This document shows, one piece after another, positions 10,881 through 20,477 of a stretch of DNA of 64,000 nucleotides; the stretch's first letter is position 1; every line of letters begins with the position of its first letter. Location of the stretch: positions 53,791,665-53,855,664 of the forward strand of contig JALGPY010000010.1 in assembly GCA_023055425.1 (NCBI GenBank). Direction: 5' to 3'. Below the pieces are notes generated by a model. It saw only the letters and a list, made by a program, of their open reading frames with translations. It searched no databases and was not told the DNA's origin. Position numbers and translations under genes: made by a program. The DNA comes from Linanthus parryae (Eukaryota; Streptophyta; Magnoliopsida; Ericales; Polemoniaceae).

Positions 10881-12850
10881 GTGACTTCTCACAACGTCAT
10901 ACTAGCACTATGTGACATTTTAAGATCAATTCGGATACTTACAACACACGGTGACTTCTCACAACGTCAAGTCTCACAATGTCGATAGTCGGTTACACCC
11001 TTATCCCTCGGTGTTCAAGTCCCATGGTTGGGTGTCACCTCAAAACTCTCTGTCTTGTTAAAATGACCCAAATAGAACATTAAATCAGATTTGGCATGCT
11101 GGGGGAACATTTCATGGCTAAACTCGTACAATTATCGAGTTTTCATTCGATTTTTGTCCTTTTAGGTAACTTAGAGGAGCAAAACTTGAAGTCATTTCAA
11201 AATAACTCCCAGCATTGTCCTTGGTATGTTTTTCAGGACACATGGTGACACCCCGAGTCATTCCATCGACGAAGAAACCAAAATAAGTGGCATTTTAAAG
11301 AGAAATATTTTATAAAGCTTAAGATAGATCCCTCTCTAGGGTTTAGCATTTAAAAAGATACATTTATATGTTTAGAATGAGTTGTTAATACTCCAACAAA
11401 TCAATACTAAAAGATGCCTATTTGTGGGTTTTTAGAGGTTGTGCACACTGCCATGCATGGTACAAACACAAGGTAGGCACAAAGTCCTCAAATTTGGTAC
11501 AGAATTATGTTGGTAATGTAGTTAATGGGAAAGAACAATGTTTCCAACGGGTACGCGTTACCCAAATTGAGTTTGATTGACGTATATGCATCTCATTTGT
11601 GCCACCATTCAACACATACTAGCACTATGTGACATTTTAAGACCAATTCGGATAATTACACCACACGGTGACTTCTCACAACGTCAAGTCTCACAATGTC
11701 GATAGTCGGTTACACCCTTATCCCTCAGTGTTCAAGTCCCTTGTTGGGTGTCACCTCACAGCTCTCTGTCTTGTTAAAATGACCCAAATAGAACATTAAA
11801 TCAGAGTTGGCATGCTGGGGGAACATTTCATTGCTAAACTCGTACAATTATCAAGTTTTCATTCGATTTTTGTCCTTTTAGGTAACTTAGAGGAGCAAAA
11901 CTTGAAGTCATTTCAAAATAACTCCCAGCATTGTCCTTGGTATGTTTTTCAGGACACATGGTGACACCCCGAGTCATTCCATCGACGAAGAAACCAAAAT
12001 AAGTGGCATTTTAAAGAGAAATATATTATAAAGTTTAAGATAGATCCCTCTCTAGGGTTAAGCATTTAAGAAGATACATTTATATGTTTAGAATGAGTTG
12101 TTAATACTCCAACAAATCAATACTCAAAGATGCCTATTTGTGGGTTTTTGGAGGTTGTGCACACTGCCATGCATGGTACAAACACAAGGGAGGCACAAGG
12201 TCCTCAAATTGGGTACAGAATTATGTGGGTGATGTAGTTAATGGGAAAGAAAAATGTTTCCAACGGGTACGCGTTACCCAAATTGAGTTTGATTGACGTC
12301 TATGCATCTCATTTGTGCCACCATTCAACACATACTAGCCCTATGTGACATTTTAAGACAAATTCAGATACTTACAACACACGGTGACTTCTCACAACGT
12401 CAAGTCTCACAATGTCGATAGTCTCTTACACCCTTATCCCTCGGTGTTCAAGTCCCATGGTTGGGTGTCACCTCAAAACTCTCTGTCTTATTAAAATGAC
12501 CCAAATAGAACATTAATTCAGAGTTGGCATGTTGGGGGAACATTTCATGGCTAAACTCGTACAATTATCGAGTTTTCATTCGACTTTTGTCCTTTTAGGT
12601 AACTTAGAGGAGCAAAACTTGAAGTCATTTCAAAATAACTCACAGCATTGTCCTTGGTATGTTTTTCAGGACACATGGTGACACCCCGAGTCATTCCATC
12701 GACGAAGAAACCAAAATAAGTGGCATTTTAAAGAGAAATATATTATAAAGTTTAAGATAGATCCCTCTCTAGGGTTTAGCATATAGGAAGATAATTATAG
12801 ATGTTTAGAATGAGTTATTAATACGATAAAAAATCAATACTCGAAGATAC
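10881..12850. repeat. Tandem array, about 2.75 copies of a 717-bp unit
   Basis: The marker TGTGACATTTTAAGA starts at 10911, 11628 and 12344, giving periods of 717 and 716 bp. Units are nearly identical, with scattered substitutions, and include GTGACTTCTCACAACGTC and TGACACCCCGAGTCATTCC. The third unit ends near 12850 in AT-rich sequence. No ORF spans a unit. The array lies exactly between two ULP-like pseudogenes in opposite orientation. Confidence 0.93.
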
Positions 12851-13132
12851 ATTAGAAATATTATTATTATTGTTTTCTTTTTTTGCTTTTCGTTTAAATA
12901 TTTCATACTGAGTGCCAGAAGTTTGGGGCACATTTTGAAATTTTTGAATTTCATGCACGAAAATAATAATTTGAAATTAAAAAAAAACGTGAGAGGGTGG
13001 TTCAATCAAATCAACCGCCTCAACTTCCACTCACAGCCCACCTTGCCTTTAATTTCGGAACAGTTCCATTTGCAGAGTCCTACTAATTGACTCTTCTGTG
13101 GTTGCATACTCAATCAATTTTCTGAAACTGAA

Positions 13133-13174
<42 letters not shown>

Positions 13175-13242
13175 GTTTCGCAACTTTCCTCTTCATCTTC
13201 TCCATCTTCATCTCTTCTCCTTCAATCAACATACAGAATCCA
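12851..13242. repeat. Spacer with a (TC)n microsatellite
   Basis: AT-rich sequence is followed by an uninterrupted TC/CT run at about 13136-13172 and a pyrimidine-rich tract up to the ATG at 13243. It may be the 5' leader of the plus-strand ULP-like gene. CT-rich leaders are common in plant genes. Confidence 0.7.
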
Positions 13243-16200
13243 TGGCAAAAAAGAAGATTATTCAAGAAAGACGATCCAAACAACAAGATCATGCCGATAA
13301 CAGGATCGATAGCAACTCTAGCAACTCGGAAAGACAACGGAGAGTTCACATGATGGAAAGACAACGGAGTCCACGGATGAAATTGGTCTGAAGAATTTTT
13401 GAGATTGTCTTGATGCAATTCCTTTATCAAGGGTTGATTTTGAAATGGCGGATGTTGAAGCAGACAAATTGAAGAAATTGGCTGAGGCTGCTGCCTTACT
13501 TGAGAAGAATACAAGTACAGAGGGTGCCAATACAGAGAAGAAGAAACTTAAGAAGAAAGAGAAAGCAAAGAAGGAAGAGCACGTTGAGGCAGTCCCTAGG
13601 AGATCGACCCGGAAACATTCAGCACCACCGAAGGCAGTGAAGAAACGAAGAAATCAGAAGGCTTCTAAGCGCAAGAATGAAGATGCAGAGGTGAAGCATA
13701 CTCCTGGATTTGACCTATTCCTGTAAGTATTCACTTTTTTTTAAAAAAATGTCCTTCTTTTTTATCATGCTGTTTAATGAATTAATAACTCCTTCTTAAA
13801 ATCTAATTTTGTGACTATATTTTCTACCTTTTCACTTTGTCCTAAATTAATCTTTGTTAATTGTCATGTTTCACAATGCACTGTTTTCCCGTGTAACTTA
13901 ATTGTTAGATCTGTAATCTCTGAAATTAAAATTGCCTTCTGTGTTATTTAAAGGTTTTACTTAACTTTTGCAACTGTTTACTTATGACAGTAACCATCGA
14001 AAATCTACAATGGGATACAGAGGGAAGGATATGCCTCCCTAACTGATAGTACAGCAGTATAGAGTATTTCTCAACTTACCTGAGGATGAACAAAAAAGGT
14101 ACGATCAGAAAGCGATGGAAGTCTCGAGTGATGAGGAGATTGATGTAAACCAATACACTGTTCAGCAAAGAACAAATGATAATATCCAACCTGAGGCTGA
14201 AGAGCAACCGGAGGATGAGGAGGATGAGGAGGACGATGAGGTGAATGAGGAGGAACAGAATGACGATGATGAAGAATACAAACCTGTGGAAGATAAGAGC
14301 GATGATGATGAAGAAGATGAGGAGGATTTGGAGGAGGATACGGAGGAACAGAAGGAAGATGAGGAAAAATACCAACCTGTGGAAAAGAGGAGTGAATGCG
14401 TACATCAGATTCAAGTAAGTTTCTTCTCTAATCAATCATCTCGTAAAATTTTGTTTCAATTGTGAAGCCAATGTCTACTATTCTGCACCCTCGTACTAAA
14501 CTATTAAAGTCCTTTTCTAAACCATTATCTGTTCAAACATCATAATGCATGTTATTACTTTATCTCTAATGACTTTCTTTGATTTTAAATGTTTGAGGGT
14601 GTGTCTTATATGTTATGGCTCTAGTACTTGGAATTGTAATTTAATTTTCTTTATTGTCTCATGATTGTTGTAGAAATGTTCAGACGCACAAGCTCAAGAA
14701 ACAAGATCCTCGTGTGAAGATGACCGACGATGTCAAACAGAGGATAAACGACGAATGGAAAAGGCTGACAAAGTTCCAACAAGAACCCTATATCATAGCT
14801 GCCGCCAAAGAAAGAGAGAAGAGGAAATCACCTGGCACATTGAAGAGAAAACCAACCGGTGAGAAGGCCAAGCAGAAGAAGAAATCGGCTGCAGCCAAGT
14901 TGAAGGGCAAATCAAAGAAGAAGCTGAAGAACCCGAGGCGGTTTCAAAGCTATATGAGCCTGCCCTCTGTTAAGGCTCTCTTCGAAGATATGACAGATGA
15001 ACAGCATTCATGGTTGACAGAAGTGGGGCTTGGAGGACTAAAGCACCTACAGATTTCAGAAACCCCCGAGGCTTTCAACAAGTTCCTCTACAACTCATTT
15101 GACACCGAGGGGTTCTTGACGGCTCACGGCCGGATTGTGGATGTAACCCCGGAAGTTGTCGGCTGGCTCCTTGGAGTAAAATGCACCGGAACAACTGAGT
15201 TTCCGGAGGTCGATCCAAAGGTTGTACAAGAAGTGGCACACAGAATTGGCCTCGTCGAGGACAACACAAAGGTCGGTAAGTATGTTTCGTGGTTATTGAA
15301 AAATAGGAAGCTGTTCAATGATGAGTGGAAGCAGAGGGCTGTTTGTTTAATCTTGGGGGCCCTAGGGATGCCGATCGGGCGACAAGGAGTCCGGTCTGGG
15401 CTGGCCAAACTTGTTGTAGATTTAGAGCACCTGAAAGAGGTGAACTGGGCAGCCTTGTGGCTTGATCATCTGGTGAAACAAAATGTGAAGGCCCAGACTG
15501 GGGAAACCTTGCGAGGAAATGGTTGCGTGCTCATTCTTGTGGTAATAATCTAACATTTTGTCATTTCTTTTAACATTTCCTTTTAATATGTTAAGAGCTC
15601 CTTCTTAAGTTCTAATGTTGTGAGTATATTTTGTAGCTTCTGTACTTGGAAAAGTTCTGCCTCAAATTTCAAGAAAATCCCAAGGGCTGCAAAGACAAGA
15701 AAGCAAGTCCCAGGTTGAAATTATGGAAGACATCTGATGTTTCTAAGAGATGGAAGTATGTGTGTATGAATGAAAATGTGAGTAACGTTTTACATAAACC
15801 TTCAAAGTTAGTTTTTATCAGTTAACATCCTTATCTTAAATGTTAACCTTTATACTCTGTTGTTCTTTGTAGTTGAAGTTGAAGAAAATGGATGAAGATC
15901 CAATCAGTGAAAAGGTTGTTGCACCAGCAATTCAATTAATTCTTCCACCAGGGGATTATTTGAAGGATCTTTTTGGACAGCTGGCGCAGAATGCTGACCC
16001 GCAAACTTATTGGCCATGTTCGCGACTGTTAACAAGAGAAAGTCTGAATTGGAGGAGGAGAGGGAAGATGGAAGAAAGAAGATGAAGGATGAGGAGAGAA
16101 AGAAGGAAGAAGATGAGAAGAAGCAGGTAGATGAAAAAGTAGAAAAGAAGAGGGGGGATGAAAATGAAGAAGAGGAAGGAGGGGAAAAGAAGAAGGGAAG

Positions 16201-17868
16201 TGAAGAGGATAAACAAGAAGAACCTCCCCAAAAGAAGCAGAAGAAGAATCAGGATGAGGTTAGCTCTTCGATGGAGGTGGTCGGCGAAGTCAGCTCTGAC
16301 GATGAGGTAAGTGTATTAACTGTTTTAACTTTAGACTTGATGTCTCTGTTTCCAATTCTAACATTTTGTTGATTTATTAGGAGGAGGCATCCTTGGTTTC
16401 TTGGGCGGACCCAAGGACAAACATTGATGGGTCTGTCCGGGGAAAGGCGCGGTGGATCATAAGGGGGTCTAATCGGGTGTCGCTTAAGAAGCAACAAAGC
16501 AATCCTCAGGAAATGACTTGTCTGCCAGAGATTCCTAGCCTGGATGATTGCTGGATCCACTTCTTTTTGTCTCACAAATATGAGCCTGAGTTCGATAAAA
16601 AACCTTGGGATCCTAAAATTCCACTAAGCTTGCGAGAGTAAGTGTTATTTACATTCAAATTTCCTAAATAAGCTGTACAAGACACAAATTTTGTTTTTAC
16701 TTATGGTTTGATTTGTTATTATATCTGCAGTGAGTTGGTTATTAACATTGCTGATTATGAGAAGGTGACGAGGTATGCCGCGTGGTGCTTCAGAGATGAT
16801 AAATGGTTTGACAACGAAGTAAGTATTTCTTTTTGTTGATTTAACGTAGTTTCTTAAGACATTCTCCCATCATCATCATAACACATTTCTATTCACTTTT
16901 TAAACAATTAGGTCATCGATGCATATTTGCAATTGCTTCATCTGCCGCGAATTTGGTGGAATCCCTCGCATTTGGTACCTCGGCACACATTATGCCGTAA
17001 GTTCATTCCCTTTTCATTGGATAAAAACTCAATTTAAAATTCTTCCACAAAATGACATCATTAATTTTAATTCTTGTTCAGGCCACGAAGGGTAATCGAT
17101 ATTTCCAAGTGTCCGATAAATATGGAGGAACGTGGAGCGAGATGGGCTACGTAAGATTTACGATTTCTATCAATGCAAGCTGCTTTATACATTCATATTT
17201 TGTTGAACTTATCTTATGTTGAATTGTTAATGAATTAGATTGCCCTGCCCATGAATGTACATCGCACCCACTGGTTCATGATGGGCATTTCCTTTGTCGA
17301 CAAGGAAATATACGTCTTCGACTCGTTTTTTCTGGACTTGGGTATGTTGAGAGGGATGTAGCTAGAAAAGTTAATCAAATTCACAAGGTTCTATCCTCCT
17401 ATCCAGAGTACCATGATGGCATCACAAAGTGGGATGTGTGGTACATGAATGACGACGTTCCCAAACAACCAAACGGGTAAAAAACTTATTCATTAAACCC
17501 ACTCACCATTTTCTTAAAAACACTATCTTATACATGAAAACTGCATTCTATTTTAATCTCTCAGGAGTGATTGTGGCCCTTTTGTATGCTTCTTCATGAC
17601 CCACTTGAGGGACCTGATTCCTAATCCAAAGAAGAACTTCTCTGTTCAAGTGAAGCATCTCAGAATCTGGATTGCCAATGAAATGGCTAGGTCAGACTAC
17701 AACATCCACAAGGCCAAGATGTTTGAAGAGTTAATGAGCTTCAAGTCTATTCATGAGAATGTTCATGAGTTTTAAAGGATGTACAATTTTCCTACTGTTC
17801 CATTGAAATCCGGGGCGAAGACGAGGAGGTCAGCGCGAAAGTCGTCGGGGAAGAATGAAAATAAGTGA
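13243..17868 (+). pseudogene. Ulp1-like (C48) cysteine protease gene carried by transposon, pseudogene (plus copy)
   Basis: It is the homologue of the minus copy but more complete. Exons with GT..AG borders: 13243-13722, 13991-14414, 14674-15541, 15637-15777, 15873-16306, 16381-16637, 16731-16818, 16912-16996, 17082-17150, 17239-17476 and 17565-17868. They encode a basic N-terminus, an acidic Glu/Asp tract, an HMG-box-like piece (INDEWKRLTKFQQEPYI), a conserved domain (FQSYMSLPSVKALFEDM onward), a Lys/Glu-rich linker and a C48 protease end with His (THWFM), Asp (YVFDS) and Cys (GSDCGPFVC). Breaks: frame change near 13350, stops at about 13411 and 14039, frameshifts near 16003, 16944 and 17341, and a stop at 17772-17774. 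The ATG was chosen because it follows the CT-rich leader and starts a basic KKK stretch. Confidence 0.85.
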
Positions 17869-18341
17869 ATTTGTCTGTTATGTTGTTGGGGATTTTGTAA
17901 TAAGAACAATGTTTATGTCAGTAAATGTTGTGGGTTGTTTGAGAGTGTATGTTATGAACAATTTTTCCCAATGTTGATGAGGCAATGTTTGTTTGCTTAT
18001 GATTTGATGACTTGTGTTGTTTTCTGAAAAATTGCTTGTGCTTTTTTGTGAACACAAACTGTACAGTTAAATTTATTTAAGGTGCATTTGGAGTTGGCCA
18101 ACTACCCTCACCTACCAAAACTTAATTAATAAATGCAATACTATGTTATTACGTACCCATTCTAAATTGTTAAGTTCTCTATCTTAAACTTATATACCTG
18201 CATTTATATCAGCCAACCTACCAACTGCCCGCTTTTGATACAATCTTCAACCACTCTCAACTAACTCTTTATTTCTCTCTTCACTCTCAGATCTCATCAG
18301 TTCTCCTTCTCTTTCACCCTTCTCTTCTTTATCTCTAAGCA
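17869..18341. other. Spacer between ULP-like pseudogene and GRF gene
   Basis: It contains the probable 3' untranslated tail of the ULP-like gene and an AT-rich upstream region of the GRF gene, with TATATACC near 18190 as a possible TATA element. A pyrimidine-rich stretch of TCTC repeats lies just before the ATG at 18342. Confidence 0.5.
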
Positions 18342-18731
18342 ATGTCTCAACATAGTGTAAGCTCTTCACCCTCACCAAGTAATCTACCTTCATATTCAGG
18401 AGGAGATTCATCCCGGAGGTCAGGGTGTAGGCCTGAGCATTGTTTCTGTGGCCGTTACCCGGTAAGCCGTACCGCACATACGCCCGGAAATGATGGACGC
18501 GTGTTTTGGAATTGTGCCAAGCCTAGAGGTCAACAGTGCAACTATTTCTACTGGGAAGATGAATTTCCCAGTCCGTGCTGTGCTCCAGATCTCCAACAAC
18601 TTCAGGAGGAGGTAACAACGTTGAGTAGGAGAGTCGTAGGGGCCGAGAATGCTTCCAAAGCCCACTCTTTTCATGTGAAACTGCTGTACGTTGTGATTTT
18701 TGTCATTCTCATCATTTTAATTTCAAAGTAA
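18342..18731 (+). CDS. Small GRF-type zinc-finger protein with C-terminal membrane segment
   Basis: This intact 129-residue ORF starts at the first ATG after a pyrimidine-rich leader. A Ser-rich N-terminus precedes a GRF-type zinc finger (about residues 30-68) with Cys at HCFCG, WNCAK and QQCNYF, and the family's aromatic YFYWED. A short coiled-coil-like stretch (LQQLQEEVTTLSRRV) follows, then a hydrophobic helix (LLYVVIFVILIILIS) at the very C-terminus, giving a tail-anchor shape. GRF fingers bind single-stranded nucleic acid in better-known proteins such as NEIL3 and APE2; the role of this short plant form is not known to me. It follows the ULP-like gene on the same strand inside the candidate MULE, so it may be transposon cargo. 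Its 3' end is partly duplicated just downstream. Confidence 0.75.
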   Translation: MSQHSVSSSPSPSNLPSYSGGDSSRRSGCRPEHCFCGRYPVSRTAHTPGNDGRVFWNCAKPRGQQCNYFYWEDEFPSPCCAPDLQQLQEEVTTLSRRVVGAENASKAHSFHVKLLYVVIFVILIILISK

Positions 18732-18880
18732 GATAGTTTCCTTCTCTATTCTGTTTTTTTTTAGTTAAGTGTGAGACTCGAAGGGGGCGAGAATGCTTCA
18801 AAAGCCCACTATTTTCATGTGAAACTGTTGTATGTTGTGATTTTTGTCATTTTCAACATTTTAATTTTAATGTATGATAG
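18635..18880 (+). repeat. Partial tandem duplication of the GRF gene 3' end
   Basis: The sequence around GAGAATGCTTCCAAAGCCCA (18646 onward), which encodes the linker and membrane segment, recurs at about 18780-18880 with several substitutions. The second copy lies after the stop codon and lacks the zinc finger, so it is probably not expressed as a protein. Confidence 0.85.
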
Positions 18881-19213
18881 TTTATCCTGTAAAGAATTCT
18901 AATTCTGCTGTGATTAGTTAAGGATTCAAGTTTTGTTAACAGTGATATCTCCGGGTTTATCTTAAATGAAAGGGTTAATGTCATAACTGTTAAACATCCT
19001 GACTAAAGATTAATCAAAGATATCACTGTGTTATCGTATTCAGCTTAGTTCATTCTATAGTGTTAACAATACTATCTAGGTTAAAAAGGAATCTTCCTGG
19101 GACCACTTTTTTTGTCCCGTAGCTGGCCTCTGGGACAACTTTTTTCGTCCGGTAGCTGGCATTTTCGTAATAACCGGCTAGTACCGGCTTAGCCGGTTAC
19201 CATAGGGACGCAC
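18881..19213 (-). repeat. AT-rich spacer and TIR-like end, right (candidate MULE)
   Basis: Read in reverse, the end begins GTGCGTCCCT (19213-19204) like the left end at 3872. It then carries two related blocks, GCTACCGGACGAAAAAAG and GCTACGGGACAAAAAAAG (about 19160-19100), that resemble the left end. Self-complementary GGCTAGTACCGGCTAAGCC-like bases occur near 19170-19195. No target duplication is evident. Confidence 0.4.
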
Positions 19214-19439
19214 CAAAGTTTTTGCCAGAACCATCGGTTATGGGTCGATGACAAGGTTCTTGAACCCGTGGGTCTGCGTGCTTCACCTAACATACTGGTC
19301 GAAAATTCGTGCAGTTCAGGCCCAAACCAAGGAACCCAGCAAGAGACCCGTCAGACGAAAGGGAAATGAAAATGATATGATGCTGATTTGAACTTTTTTT
19401 GTGTGGTACACATTTGGAGCACTGTTTTAAGAAGTTTAT

Positions 19440-19506
19440 TTTTTTAGAATCGGGGTTCGAATTAGAGTTCGTGGGCTTCAAACGCTCTACCACTGAGCTA
19501 GCACCC
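19440..19506 (-). ncRNA. tRNA-like sequence (degenerate tRNA or SINE head)
   Basis: The minus strand reads GGGTGCTAGCTCAGTGGTAG, which includes a near-perfect A box (TAGCTCAGTGGTAGAGC). About 35 bases later comes TTCGAACCCC, resembling a T-arm. The T-stem does not pair well and no clear anticodon arm forms. I infer a tRNA-derived SINE remnant or dead tRNA, not a working tRNA gene. A run of A residues follows on the minus strand. Confidence 0.4.
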
Positions 19507-19664
19507 ATTTGCATTGTTTGGTGTAGTTGTGTGAGTGACTACAGTTGAGATTAAAATGAATAATTTTTACCTGGGTGTGTTTATGGTCAATCCACATCCG
19601 AACATGAGTGAATAATATTAATGGCAATTGCTATTGGCTCTTTGTTTGCTCCATTTGAAAAACC

Positions 19665-20035
19665 TAATGTGTATTGGGTTAGGGGTAAAGTGTATTGCTG
19701 CATATAAGTTCCTCGTATTCTTATGTGATCCTTATTTGATTTTTTTGGGCCTCCTACTCGATACATTATTATTTGTACTCAATGATTTCAAACTCCAAGT
19801 ATATGAGTGTACATTTGAATATACATAATGCATATGCATGTTATTGTTTGTTGTATTGGGTTACGGGTGAAGTGCAGTGTTGGATATGTGATCCTTATAT
19901 TCTTATGTGATCCTTATGTTATTTTTGTCTCCCTACTCGATACATTATCATTTGTACTCAATGGTTTCAAACTCCAAGAGTATGAGAGTAAATATACTTA
20001 ATGTGTATGTATGTTATTGTTTACTCTATTTGGAT
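19665..20035 (+). repeat. Tandem duplication, two copies of about 181 bp
   Basis: The unit starting GTATTGGGTTAGGGGTAAAG near 19671 recurs near 19852 as GTATTGGGTTACGGGTGAAG. Shared inner words are CTTATGTGATCCTTAT and ACTCGATACATTAT. No coding function is apparent. A (TC)n run follows at about 20119-20143. Confidence 0.85.
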
Positions 20036-20477
20036 TAGGGGCTTAGGGCGAGAGATATACATGATAATATGTACACAGATGGTCTCAACTGTATCCACCC
20101 TCACCCATAATTGACCCAATCTCTCTCTCTCTCTCTCTCTCTCTGGTACTGAGTCTTATCTCCCATTCTGACTCTCTCGGAATCCACTCAATCACCTAAT
20201 ATCTCATTCCCGTGACGATTCAAGATCGTTATTCACGTCACTGTTGTTACAATATGTATAATGAATAAATCGGCAATGATCAGCTCACTCGTTCGGACGA
20301 CAAAACATGAGTACTTGGAACTTGGTTAATCATGTGATGGGTCTCTTGGATTTCTGGGATCGGACTGGCGTTTCTGGGTCTATGCCGGTTCTGATTTGAT
20401 CGGTTCTGAAAATTGGCGCGTCTTACTAGAATTTGAGTTTGGGTCAAATGTTTATGGTTCCAGTCAGAACCGACGCA
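20036..20477. other. Spacer before the Copia element
   Basis: No gene was recognised. It holds a (TC)n microsatellite at about 20119-20143 and scattered GGTTCTG-type words. The short ORF at 20396-20584 runs into the LTR and is not credible. Confidence 0.6.

Larger units (their letters stand above)
3872..19213. mobile_element. Candidate giant MULE (KI-like) carrying FAR1-type transposase, two ULP-like genes and a GRF protein
   Basis: This is a composite call. The ends share an inverted GTGCGTCCCT and an internal GGACAAAAAAG motif. Between them lie a FAR1/FHY3-type transposase pseudogene, two Ulp1-type protease pseudogenes in inverted order, a tandem array, and a GRF zinc-finger gene. MULEs that carry ULP-like genes are known in plants, which supports one element or a nested pair. 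No 9-bp target duplication is visible, and the 15.3-kb size is large. The alternative is two or more older MULE copies inserted next to each other. Confidence 0.4.

Noticed and set aside
10911..12500. B-box-like GTTCAAGTCCC in each 717-bp unit, suggesting a tRNA or SINE array
   Set aside because: No A box at the right distance and no tRNA fold; probably chance.
14076..14435. Hydrophobic 119-codon minus-strand ORF resembling a membrane protein
   Set aside because: It is the antisense of the acidic Glu/Asp tract in the plus ULP-like gene; GAG/GAT codons read in reverse give Leu/Ile.
13134..20145. CT/TC runs and CCCTAA-like words as CRISPR or telomeric repeats
   Set aside because: Simple microsatellites; no regularly spaced repeats with unique spacers and no telomeric array.
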